DNA of 64,000 nucleotides from Nostoc sp. WHI (GTDB lineage: Bacteria; Cyanobacteriota; Cyanobacteriia; Cyanobacteriales; Nostocaceae): positions 1-64,000 of the forward strand of contig NZ_WBKM01000050.1 in NCBI RefSeq assembly GCF_015714725.1, written 5' to 3'. The notes under the pieces are model-generated. The model made no database searches and was not told the DNA's origin. It saw only the letters and a list, made by a program, of their open reading frames with translations. Position numbers and translations under genes: made by a program. Below, one piece after another: positions 44,477-53,081 of the stretch (position 1 is the stretch's first letter; the number at the start of each line of letters is the position of its first letter).

Positions 44477-45271
44477 CTAATCTTGTAGTCCATCATGCCC
44501 CATGCCCCATGCCCCATGCCCTATGTCCCATGACATCGCCTCTTCCCGCAACTGCTGGGCAGCTTTTTCTAAATATTCCACTTCCGCTTGCAGCAGTTCT
44601 GCTGTTTGGGCTAAGGCTGATTCTACTTGAAGATTGAAATTTTTTTGTAAATATGGTAATAACTCTTTGCGGATACGGTTGCGGGCGTATTTCAAATCTT
44701 GATTGGTAGAATCTTCCCAAATTGGCAATTTAAACTCTTGACAAAATTGCTCTGTTTGTGTGCGAGTGATTTCTAAAAGTGGACGCACTAGCATAATGTC
44801 TGTAGTTAGAGAGCGTTGCCAAGTTAGGGCTTGTAAGCCATCAGCACCAGTACCGCGAATTAAATTGTAGAGGAGAGTTTCGGCGCGATCGCTTGCGGTG
44901 TGTCCTGTAACTATATATTGATAATTGTTTGCCTGAGCGATCGCACTTAAAGCTTGATAGCGCCAATCGCGTGCAGCAGCTTCACTATTTACCGGAGCGA
45001 TCGCTGTTTCTAAATAAAAAGATATATCCCAAGTTTTAGCTAAGTTTTCGACGTGATTAGCATTAGCTTGAGAATCAGAACGCCAGCGATGATCACAGTG
45101 AGCAATACCTAAATACCATCCCCATTTGGATTGTAAATCTAAAAGTAATTTTATTAAACATAAAGAATCTTGTCCGCCAGAGACAGCGATTAATAGACGC
45201 TGGTTATGCTCAAATAAGTGACGCGATTTGATAGTGCGATGTATTTTTGCATGTAGAGAAGTCCATACCAT
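44477..45271 (-). CDS. tilS: tRNA(Ile)-lysidine synthase, C-terminus replaced by repeat-encoded residues
   Basis: 264 aa. The N-terminal PP-loop ATPase has SGGQDS (31-36), the HCDHRWR segment, TGHTASDRAETLLYNLIRG and RPLLEITRTQ, all TilS hallmarks. TilS makes lysidine at tRNA-Ile position 34, an essential step. Most homologues run to 320 residues or more with a C-terminal tRNA-binding domain. Here the frame ends in HGAWGMGHDGLQD, encoded by the CATGCCCC repeat at 44494-44531. It is convergent with dnaX. Catalytic residues are intact; the missing tail is unusual. Confidence 0.9.
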   Translation of the reverse strand: MVWTSLHAKIHRTIKSRHLFEHNQRLLIAVSGGQDSLCLIKLLLDLQSKWGWYLGIAHCDHRWRSDSQANANHVENLAKTWDISFYLETAIAPVNSEAAARDWRYQALSAIAQANNYQYIVTGHTASDRAETLLYNLIRGTGADGLQALTWQRSLTTDIMLVRPLLEITRTQTEQFCQEFKLPIWEDSTNQDLKYARNRIRKELLPYLQKNFNLQVESALAQTAELLQAEVEYLEKAAQQLREEAMSWDIGHGAWGMGHDGLQD

Positions 45272-45283
45272 TTTTGGAACTCC

Positions 45284-45904
45284 TCATAGTTTTTTGATTT
45301 GACTTGCAGCCACAACTTCTTTAACAGTTAACACTAGTTCGGGAAAAGTAGTAGAAAGAATGCGGTCATTGCCCGTAAACTTTTGGATTTGATACTGTCC
45401 GTAAACTAACTGGTAAACAAAAATCGTGGGGAGTTTGGGATTACCGAGATAAGCGCGAGAAGCGATCGCCAGATAGTCAACAATCCAATACTCAAGGATA
45501 CCGAGCCGATGATACTCATCTAGTTTGTCAATGTAATCATCATCCCAGTTTGTTGAGGTGACTTCCACAGCAAGTTGAATTGGCTCAATCAGCGCCCCAT
45601 AGGCTAGAACATTACTATTCCACTGTGATTCACTAACTACGCTCACATCTGGATTTCTGCCTTGTTCTTGCCCAGTATCAGTAAACGTTCTAATGATCAC
45701 ATCTTTGTCAGCAATATAGTCTAATCCCAAGCGTCTAATTTCATCATTGAAGGCAAGCATTAAAAACCTTGCCACATTCTTATGCGCTCTAGTTGCCTCC
45801 ACTGATATAATCTCTCCGTTGCTTAGTTCGTAAATGCCAGAGCCATCAGGGTATTGTTCTAGAAACTCTTCAAAAGTTAGTTTTTTAACTGGAGTCTGAA
45901 CCAT
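45284..45904 (-). CDS. Uma2-family (DUF820) putative endonuclease
   Basis: 206 aa. The restriction-endonuclease-like core contains the GRNPDVSVV strand, the AVEVTSTNWDDDYIDKLDEY motif (E-V-x-S-x-x) and GILEYWIVDY. The family is very abundant in cyanobacteria; nuclease action is inferred from fold, not demonstrated. It lies 12 bp upstream of tilS on the same strand, so the two may be co-transcribed. Confidence 0.93.
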   Translation of the reverse strand: MVQTPVKKLTFEEFLEQYPDGSGIYELSNGEIISVEATRAHKNVARFLMLAFNDEIRRLGLDYIADKDVIIRTFTDTGQEQGRNPDVSVVSESQWNSNVLAYGALIEPIQLAVEVTSTNWDDDYIDKLDEYHRLGILEYWIVDYLAIASRAYLGNPKLPTIFVYQLVYGQYQIQKFTGNDRILSTTFPELVLTVKEVVAASQIKKL

Positions 45905-46034
45905 ATTGTTAACCTGCTAAAAAAGGACTTAAAATTCCTAAAGTATAGTGGTTAATCTTACATCTACTCTTTAGCCCTCCTGTGCGAGTAGAGAAGGGCT
46001 AAATTTATTAAACTTAGTACGATTTCACTAGATA

Positions 46035-46343
46035 TTAGTTTTCTACTTGTTTAAGTTTCTGAAAAATTTCATCAAGTGGTGATTCAGATTCATCAGGACA
46101 AAATTCTAAAGCAAGTCTAACTTTTCCTTTTTTCCATCCCTGAGTACTAAACTGCAAAACTTCACAATTTAATCCTTGGGTATACAAATTTACTTCATCT
46201 GGCTCATCTGCTCCAATATATTCCTTAATTGCTGTAATTAAATCACGGACTTTAAAAGTTTTAGCAATATTTAACTTATTAAAAGTGTCTGGTTCTATAG
46301 ACACAACTTCATCGTGATTCAGTCTGTCGAATCCATCTTCCAT
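46035..46343 (-). CDS. KGK-domain protein
   Basis: 102 aa with an excellent AGGAGA upstream of ATG. The C-terminal GWKKGKVRLALEFCPDE contains the KGK motif that names this cyanobacterial family. It is short and acidic. Function unknown. Confidence 0.88.
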   Translation of the reverse strand: MEDGFDRLNHDEVVSIEPDTFNKLNIAKTFKVRDLITAIKEYIGADEPDEVNLYTQGLNCEVLQFSTQGWKKGKVRLALEFCPDESESPLDEIFQKLKQVEN

Positions 46344-46720
46344 AAAAATCTCCTATCACTAAATCTATACTTTCTACAGATTTAGTAGTTGATCCGAAAT
46401 AAAATAATGATGATTTTGTAGATTTAGTGCTATCCAATATAAAGTTAATTTTTCTTCGGTTGCTGCTGATGACTATTATCTTTTGATACCTACAATAGGA
46501 CTTTTCAAACAACCTCTTAGAGGAAGTCAGACATTGAGCCAGAGACTCAATGAATGCATTCCCAGGCGGAGCCTGGGAACGAGGAAAGCGACTGCCGCGC
46601 AAACTGAATCTAGATATTTGCCTATCTTCACATGAGATTAAAAAGAATCATTCATACTCAAATTAAGCAACGCCCTGATTATTTTTGGGTGAGGGCGATT
46701 TCCAAAATTAGGTGAGGTTT
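46344..46720. other. Intergenic region with repeat palindromes
   Basis: It contains a short duplicated segment (ACAGATTTAGT / TGTAGATTTAGTG near 46377 and 46415) and the repeat at 46532-46580. No real gene is seen; the 97-codon reverse frame that crosses the region (46309-46602) has repeat-derived composition. Confidence 0.6.
46532..46580. repeat. Double palindrome repeat
   Basis: CATTGAG...CTCAATG is followed by CCCAGGCGGAGCCTGGG (46561-46577). This combination is a common dispersed element in Nostoc-type genomes. Confidence 0.75.
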
Positions 46721-47776
46721 TTAGAAGAACCAACCGTAAGAATGCAAACCTTTACCTAAAAGATTCACACCGAGATAGCAAACCCAGACAACGACAAAGC
46801 CGGTGGCGGCTAAAATTGCGGGACTACGCCCTTGCCAACCGCGAGTGATTCGTGAGTGGAGGTAGGCGGCGAAAACTAACCAGGTGATTAATGCCCAAGT
46901 TTCTTTGGGGTCCCAACTCCAGTAGGAACCCCACGCTTCGTTAGCCCAAACGCCACCGGCAATGATCCCAATTGTCAATAAAGGAAAACCTAGTCCAATG
47001 ATGCGATAACTAATGTTGTCGAGGGTTTCGGCAAGGCTAAGGCGCTGGGGTGAAAGAGGTTCAGCAAATGTTACGGTTTGAGACTCAGGGGCAGCTACTA
47101 AACCCAGAACAGCAGTGTTACCGTTGCCGTTGCCACTGCTTTCAAAACGAGTAAAGCCGTTATTTTCGATAGGGGGGGCTGGTGGTTGAGAAACTAACTC
47201 AGATGCTTTGTGCAAGCGGTAACCGTTGCTGCGATAACCACCAGTACCTACTGAACTGCCTTGCAGTTGGATATCTTGACCGCGAGTGACAATTAGAAAA
47301 GCGATCGCTAATAACGAACCCACCATCAAAGCAGAATAACTTAACATCATGACGCTGACATGCATCATCAGCCAATTTGACTTCAAGGCAGGTACTAGGG
47401 GTTCTGACGCTTGCATCTGGGATGGTAGTGTCATGGTAGCAAAAGCAGCGATCAACATTGCCACCGGAGCTGTAACAACTCCTACTAAGCGGCTACGGCT
47501 ACTATTTTCGGCAATTAGATGGACAGTGGTAATTCCCCAAGTTAAGAAAAACAGAGATTCATACAGATTACTTAGAGGAAAGTAACCAGCTTCTATCCAT
47601 CGTGCCCCTAGTAGAGTCGCCATGCACAAATTAGCGATCGCCATCCCACCTGTCCCTAAAGCGGCTAGATAAGGCAGATTTGGAAAAGCCGCTCCTCCCC
47701 AATACACGAGCATTGTTAGGAATAATATGGCAAAGGAGGCATTGTCCAGCCAGTTTTGGAGTACAACCAGATTCAT
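46721..47776 (-). CDS. ccsB: Cytochrome c biogenesis protein of the System II CcsA/CcsB (Ycf5, ResC) type
   Basis: 351 aa with GGAGAG upstream. Eight or so TM segments are visible. The haem-binding WWD-type motif is [18 protein letters not shown], with flanking His residues ([14 protein letters not shown] and AAYLHSRI). It delivers haem to apocytochromes on the lumenal side of the thylakoid or plasma membrane, with a ResB/Ccs1 partner not present here. Naming differs: chloroplast literature calls this CcsA, while automated annotation often uses CcsB. A soluble linker at about 175-235 is typical. Confidence 0.93.
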   Translation of the reverse strand: MNLVVLQNWLDNASFAILFLTMLVYWGGAAFPNLPYLAALGTGGMAIANLCMATLLGARWIEAGYFPLSNLYESLFFLTWGITTVHLIAENSSRSRLVGVVTAPVAMLIAAFATMTLPSQMQASEPLVPALKSNWLMMHVSVMMLSYSALMVGSLLAIAFLIVTRGQDIQLQGSSVGTGGYRSNGYRLHKASELVSQPPAPPIENNGFTRFESSGNGNGNTAVLGLVAAPESQTVTFAEPLSPQRLSLAETLDNISYRIIGLGFPLLTIGIIAGGVWANEAWGSYWSWDPKETWALITWLVFAAYLHSRITRGWQGRSPAILAATGFVVVWVCYLGVNLLGKGLHSYGWFF

Positions 47777-47849
47777 AAAGTGTTCTCTCCGTGGATGATT
47801 TAAAGTAATGGTTTATGAGTTCTAGAAAGTTTTTAACTCATAAATTTTA

Positions 47850-49841
47850 CTACGATGCCAGCAATTGCCGAATTAACCTAGCTACAGCCTTCTGCGTAAA
47901 GCGGTTGGCAATTTGTTGACCTAAACGTTGCACACCTGGATTTACCAGTAACTGGGCAATTTGGGAGGCAAGTTTTACTGGGTCAAAGCCTTGTGTTTCT
48001 CTGAGAATACCTAATATACGTTTGATATGCTCCAAGGTTTGTTGTTGCTCAACTGTCGCCGCCGGAGTTTTATTAACTCCTGTCAACCCTACCCGTTCCC
48101 GCAGCAAATAGGTGAAGTTATGTAAAACATTCTTACCTAAAGCATCGAGTCCGTTAACAGATTCATCTACCAGTTTGTCACGAATAAAAGCTCCGCGTTC
48201 AGATGACAGAAATTCTATTCCCTGATTCAGGACTAAATTAAAGTCGTAGTCTTGACTATTACGTGCATTTTTTAACAAGTTTTCTAAGCGATTCCAGCGA
48301 AATCTGCCATCTTTAAATAGCAAATCTTGCAATGATGCTCTTAATTGCGGTGCTGGGTCAGTTAACAGACGTTTGGAAACGTAGGGATAAGCTTCGCTGA
48401 GAACTTTAAAGTTTGGATCTATAAAGATTGCAATACCTTCGAGCGTCACGAGGGAGCGAATAATTAAGGCGTAGTAGGGCGGTACGCGGAAAGGATACTC
48501 ATACATCAAAGCCGATAGTTCATCGGTGATGCTTTTAATGTTGAGTTCGGCAACACTGGCTCCTTGAGCATCAGCAAAGACTCTCGCAAAAGCTGGGATT
48601 ATTGGTGTTAAATCGGTTTCTGGTGATAAGAAATCTAACTTAACGTAATCTTTTGCTAACCCTTCAAAGTCACGGTTGACGACGTGGACGATCGCTTCAA
48701 TTAAACCATAACGCTGTAGTGGCTTAATCTCACTCATCATCCCAAAGTCGAGATAAGCTAATTTGCCATCGGTTGTGGCTAACAAATTACCAGGGTGGGG
48801 ATCGGCGTGGAAAAATCCATGTTCTAGCAACTGGCGCAGGGAACACTGCACACCCACTTCAATTAGATAACGAGCATTGATACCTTGGGCTTTAATTTCT
48901 TCTGTCTGGGTTAATTTGGTGCCATTAATCCACTCCATCGTCAAGACGCGACGATTAGTATATTCCCAGTAAATTTTCGGTACGTATACGTCTTTCATGT
49001 GACCGTATAACTCGAAAAATCTTTCGGCATTTTCACCTTCGTGGATGTAGTCCATCTCTTCAAAGATGCGATCGCCTAATTCATCGAGAATACCAACTAA
49101 GTCACTTTTTACCCGTTTGACCTTTTTCTGCACCCAGGCGGCGAGGTTACGCAAAATATACAAGTCAATGGTGATTCTCTCTCTTAAGTCGGCGCGTTGG
49201 ACTTTAACAGCGACTTCTTCACCAGTTTTTAGCTTACCTTTATAGACTTGCCCCAAGGAAGCCGCAGCAATTGGCTGGGCTGAGAGTTCCGCGTAAACCT
49301 CTTGGGGAGGTGCACCTAGTTCTTCTGTGATAAACTGGTAAGCAATTTCGTTGGGAAAAGGCGGTAATTGGTCTTGTAGCTTAGTTAATTCTTCTAAGAA
49401 TACGGGAGGAACCAGATCCGGTCTGGTGGACAAAGCTTGGCCAATTTTGATGTAAGCAGGCCCCAGTTGGGTCAGCAATACTCGGAGCTGAGTGGCTCGG
49501 CGGCGATCATTTTTGACGACAATTCCCCGTTTACCATCCGACCACAACCCAAAAACAAAGGATAGAGTCGGCCCCAACACGGCGAAAATCCGCCGTACAA
49601 CTTCCAGGGGTCTATTTTGGTAATGTGCCGCTATGCTCACGGGATCGTAAAGCGTCTCAGGTTGAGCTGTTGTCCTGATCTTTTGGGCGGCTAAGAGGCT
49701 TGGCGAGCGAACAACTAAGCTTTGTGTACCATTTTCTTCTGGCACTACATCAATAACGTCCAGTTCGCCTCGGCGACTTGTGCCGTTGCTACTGTCCTCC
49801 TGAATCGGTCGGGAACTAGGGGGAAGTGTCTTAACAATCAT
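47850..49841 (-). CDS. ABC1/UbiB (AarF) family atypical kinase
   Basis: 663 aa from ATG at 49841 (a GTG four codons upstream is open). The family hallmarks are in order: KIGQALSTRPDLVP (KxGQ motif), AAASLGQVYKG (Ala-rich nucleotide loop), AVKVQRADL, HADPHPGN catalytic loop and YLDFGMM metal motif. UbiB-type proteins support quinone or lipid metabolism. In cyanobacteria and plastids they act at thylakoids or plastoglobules, but the substrate is unknown. The C-terminus has hydrophobic helices. It lies next to the cytochrome assembly gene, in the same direction. Confidence 0.93.
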   Translation of the reverse strand: MIVKTLPPSSRPIQEDSSNGTSRRGELDVIDVVPEENGTQSLVVRSPSLLAAQKIRTTAQPETLYDPVSIAAHYQNRPLEVVRRIFAVLGPTLSFVFGLWSDGKRGIVVKNDRRRATQLRVLLTQLGPAYIKIGQALSTRPDLVPPVFLEELTKLQDQLPPFPNEIAYQFITEELGAPPQEVYAELSAQPIAAASLGQVYKGKLKTGEEVAVKVQRADLRERITIDLYILRNLAAWVQKKVKRVKSDLVGILDELGDRIFEEMDYIHEGENAERFFELYGHMKDVYVPKIYWEYTNRRVLTMEWINGTKLTQTEEIKAQGINARYLIEVGVQCSLRQLLEHGFFHADPHPGNLLATTDGKLAYLDFGMMSEIKPLQRYGLIEAIVHVVNRDFEGLAKDYVKLDFLSPETDLTPIIPAFARVFADAQGASVAELNIKSITDELSALMYEYPFRVPPYYALIIRSLVTLEGIAIFIDPNFKVLSEAYPYVSKRLLTDPAPQLRASLQDLLFKDGRFRWNRLENLLKNARNSQDYDFNLVLNQGIEFLSSERGAFIRDKLVDESVNGLDALGKNVLHNFTYLLRERVGLTGVNKTPAATVEQQQTLEHIKRILGILRETQGFDPVKLASQIAQLLVNPGVQRLGQQIANRFTQKAVARLIRQLLAS

Positions 49842-50103
49842 GAAGAAGGCCACCAGTCAGAACGATCACATTAAGTATTGTAACAATATGTTCAGGATTG
49901 GGAATAAGTATTATTATTTTCCCTCTCCCTCACCTACTCCTTCCTCTGCCTCTTAAAAGTTCTCAGTACCAGGAGGTCTGCTAAACTTAAATGGGCATAT
50001 TAGTTTAATAGTAGTAGGTATTGCTAATTGCCGAAAAATCATCCTTACATTGTTCTGTAAATTGAAACTACCCGGCATCTGCCCTTATGGAGAATTTGGC
50101 TTG

Positions 50104-51843
50104 ATGTTGCTTTGCCTGCGAATTGAAAACTTTGCCCTAATTGACCAACTGGAATTGGAATTTGGCGCGGGATTAAATGTGTTGACGGGTGAAACCGGCG
50201 CTGGAAAATCGATTATCTTGGATGCCATTGATGCCGCTTTAGGCGGTAAAGTCTCTAGTCGAGTCATTCGCACAGGGACAAGTCGGGCAATGGTAGAAGC
50301 AACTTTCACCTCAAACGCCCCCCTAGCTGCTTGGTTGACTGAACAAGAAATAGATTTGCTTGATGAAAATTCCGTAGTGATTAGCCGAGAAATTACGGCT
50401 ACTGCTAGTAATATCCGCAGCCGATCGCGGGTAAATGGCGTGTTGGTAAATCGGCAGATCATGGGAGGAATGCGCGATCGCTTGGTGGAAATCACAGCCC
50501 AAGGCCAAGCGGTACAAGTGGGACAATCCGCCCAAGTCCGCGACTGGTTGGATTTATATGGCGGTGACTCTTTAATGCAGCAGCGCCATAAAGTCGCCAC
50601 CAGCTTCAGTACTTACCAACAGGCGCATCTAGCACTAGAAAAACGCCGGACATCTGAACGGGAACGGTTGCAACAATTCGACTTGCTCAATTATCAAGTG
50701 CAAGAATTGGGAGCAGTTAATCTTAGCGAATCTAATGAATTGGAACAGTTGGGACAAGAACGAGAACGCCTGAATCATGTCGTCGATTTGCAACAGATGA
50801 GTTACAAAGTTTATCAAGCTTTGTATCAAAACGATAATGAAACCCCAGCCGCAGCAGATTTATTGGGAGACAGTGAAGCAACGTTAAATCACATGGTGGA
50901 ATATGATACCCAACTGCAACCTTTGTTGGAATTGGTAAGAGACGCGCAAGCTGCGGTAATGGAAGTGGGAAAGCAAATTAATGCCTATGGGGATGGTTTA
51001 GAAGCCGATCCCCATCGGTTGGAAGAAGTGGAAGAACGGATTCAGGAATTAAAGCAAATTTGCCGCAAGTATGGGCCGACACTAACAGAAGCGATCGCTT
51101 ATTACCAACGTATCCAAGGGGAGTTAGGGATACTTAACGACAGCGAACAATCTATTGAAAACCTAGAACAGCAAGAAAAGGTGTGTTTTGAAAAACTCAT
51201 CCAAGGAAGTAATCAGTTAACTCAACTGCGGAGTAAGGCGGCTGCTAATTTAGAATCACGTTTGATAACTGAACTCAAGCCCCTAGCGATGGAAAAGGTG
51301 AAATTTCAGGTTGAGATACTGCCTGCTTCCCCAACTGCTATGGGAGCAGATAAAATTACCTTTATATTTAGTCCCAACCCTGGAGAACCACTGCAACCTT
51401 TAACAGAAATTGCCTCTGGCGGTGAAATGAGCCGCTTTTTACTGGCGCTGAAAACTTGTTTTTCCCAGGTTGATGTGGCTGGGACAATGGTATTTGATGA
51501 AATTGATGTCGGGGTTTCGGGAAGAGTCGCCCAAGCGATCGCTGAAAAATTACACCAGTTAAGTCAACGCAACCAAGTATTGTGTGTTACTCACCAGCCC
51601 TTAGTTGCTGCAATGGCCGATCGGCATTTCCGCGTAGATAAGCAAATTATTAATCAAGGCAAAAATAAAAAAGACAACGCCGAACAGCGTACCGTTGTGC
51701 GAGTTACTACCTTGGATAATTTAACCACCCGCCGGGAAGAACTAGCGCAGTTAGCTGGTGGTAAATCTGCAAGTGATGCGATCGCTTTTGCCGAATCTCT
51801 GTTATTGCAAGCTGCTAACCACCGCCGCAGGGAGCAAGTCTAA
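50104..51843 (+). CDS. recN: DNA repair ATPase RecN
   Basis: 579 aa from ATG at 50104 (MLLCLRIENFALIDQ, the typical RecN start); an 18-codon upstream extension is not needed. Walker A is GETGAGKS (29-36), with long coiled-coil arms, signature SGGEMSRFLLALK and Walker B MVFDEIDVGVSG, followed by QVLCVTHQPLVAAMADRH. It is an SMC-like protein that acts in double-strand-break repair in the cytoplasm. Complete. Confidence 0.96.
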   Translation: MLLCLRIENFALIDQLELEFGAGLNVLTGETGAGKSIILDAIDAALGGKVSSRVIRTGTSRAMVEATFTSNAPLAAWLTEQEIDLLDENSVVISREITATASNIRSRSRVNGVLVNRQIMGGMRDRLVEITAQGQAVQVGQSAQVRDWLDLYGGDSLMQQRHKVATSFSTYQQAHLALEKRRTSERERLQQFDLLNYQVQELGAVNLSESNELEQLGQERERLNHVVDLQQMSYKVYQALYQNDNETPAAADLLGDSEATLNHMVEYDTQLQPLLELVRDAQAAVMEVGKQINAYGDGLEADPHRLEEVEERIQELKQICRKYGPTLTEAIAYYQRIQGELGILNDSEQSIENLEQQEKVCFEKLIQGSNQLTQLRSKAAANLESRLITELKPLAMEKVKFQVEILPASPTAMGADKITFIFSPNPGEPLQPLTEIASGGEMSRFLLALKTCFSQVDVAGTMVFDEIDVGVSGRVAQAIAEKLHQLSQRNQVLCVTHQPLVAAMADRHFRVDKQIINQGKNKKDNAEQRTVVRVTTLDNLTTRREELAQLAGGKSASDAIAFAESLLLQAANHRRREQV

Positions 51844-51964
51844 ATTTAAGAATTGACAAGAGGTTGAAATGTAGGGGATATTTACAGAGAAGAGAGTTAA
51901 AATATTGACTTTTTACAGAAAATATGATAGTTTATTGTCCTATAAAGAAAAATCATATATAAAC

Positions 51965-52774
51965 GTGAATATTTCTCCCTCCCTTAAAAAACCGCGTGTC
52001 TCATGGCAGGCGGTTTTCTCACTGCTTATATTTGTATTCATGTACCTCCCTATAGTGGTACTTGCCTTTTATAGCTTTAATCAATCGCCCTACAGTGCAA
52101 CTTGGCAAGGATTCACTCTTGATTGGTATGGCAAATTATTCAGTGACGATCGCATTTTATCGGCTTTGCAAAACAGTATGATCGTTGCTGGTTGTGCAGT
52201 GGCAATTTCAGCAGTGCTGGGAACTTTGATGGCGGTTGGGTTAGCGCGTTACGAATTTCCTGGGAAGAAATTGTATCGCGGTGTTGCTTACCTACCATTG
52301 ATTATTCCCGATATTGCGATCGCAGTGGCTACTTTGGTGTGTCTAGCGGCGTTTGCAATACCTTTAAGTTTGTGGACGATAGTTGCAGCCCATGTAGTGT
52401 TTTGTCTCGCCTACGTCGGACTTGTAGTTGCCTCACGACTTACAAATTTAGATCCTCACTTAGAAGAAGCAGCACTAGATTTAGGGGCTACACCAATTCA
52501 AGCCTTCATCAAAGTATTACTGCCTCAATTAATGCCTGGTATTGTAGCTGGTTGTCTTTTGGCTTTTGTCCTCAGCTTAGATGATTTTCTCATTGCCAGT
52601 TTCACAGCTGGTAGCGGTTCTAACACCCTGCCAATGGAAATTTTTAGCCGGATTAGAACAGGAGTCAAGCCTGATATTAATGCTTTGAGTGTTATGTTGA
52701 TTTCAGTATCTGCGATCGTTGCTCTTGTAGCTGAATTAATTCGCATCGCTGGAGAGAATAAAACTTTCAAATAA
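51965..52774 (+). CDS. potC: Spermidine/putrescine-type ABC permease (PotC-like), orphan
   Basis: 269 aa from GTG at 51965; a TTG at 51905 is the longer option and has a slightly better purine-rich leader. There are six TM segments. The EAA loop that docks to the ATPase reads EEAALDLGATPIQAFIKVLLPQL. FVLSLDDFLIASF and NTLPMEIFSRIRTGVKPDINA are diagnostic of PotC. Partners potA, potB and potD are not adjacent in the window, which is unusual because these genes normally form one operon. Confidence 0.85.
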   Translation: MNISPSLKKPRVSWQAVFSLLIFVFMYLPIVVLAFYSFNQSPYSATWQGFTLDWYGKLFSDDRILSALQNSMIVAGCAVAISAVLGTLMAVGLARYEFPGKKLYRGVAYLPLIIPDIAIAVATLVCLAAFAIPLSLWTIVAAHVVFCLAYVGLVVASRLTNLDPHLEEAALDLGATPIQAFIKVLLPQLMPGIVAGCLLAFVLSLDDFLIASFTAGSGSNTLPMEIFSRIRTGVKPDINALSVMLISVSAIVALVAELIRIAGENKTFK

Positions 52775-52821
52775 GAGTCGCAATTGGCAATAAAGTTCTT
52801 TGCAAACTTTTTTGGATAGTG

Positions 52822-52925
52822 AACAACAGCTATATTAAAATGTAGGGTGCATCAGTTTCAGTCAGGGTTTAAAATCCCCCGCAGTCGCCACAACGGTAGG
52901 AACCCCCGCAAGACGCTGCTGTTTT
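52822..52925 (+). ncRNA. Cobalamin-riboswitch-like element, short form
   Basis: The core AAAATCCCCCGCAGTCGCCA then CAACGGTAGG aligns by eye with the conserved AATC..GCtGaCGCgCA.CGGTAaGG of class-I cobalamin riboswitches. The 3' part CCGCAAGACGCTGC resembles the B12 box (CCGAAGACCTGCC). GAACAACAGC at the start can pair with GCTGCTGTT at the end as P1. The usual middle stems are missing. No B12-related gene follows, only a 22-codon frame and a kinase gene. Confidence 0.45.
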
Positions 52926-53081
52926 TATCTAACTCTTTTTAATTTTGAATTATTAATCATCCTTCTATGAAAGAGAGTTTTAAGCACATGGAAAAACTTC
53001 CGTGTTCGCTTCTCTACATCACTGTTTTCAATTAGATAATATTGGGGCTAACTTTGGAGAAGATGCTATTTCCCCTTCATT

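Noticed and set aside
44407-44637. Forward frame with GIGHWALGIGHW repeats
   Set aside because: Encoded by the ATTGGGC repeat and antisense of tilS.
46309-46602. Reverse 97-aa frame upstream of the KGK gene
   Set aside because: It overlaps the KGK start in another frame and crosses dispersed palindromes (RGSRFPRSQAPPGNAF is the usual repeat translation).
52967-53035. 22-codon frame after the riboswitch-like RNA
   Set aside because: Too short to call as a gene without conservation; kept only as a note in the riboswitch finding.
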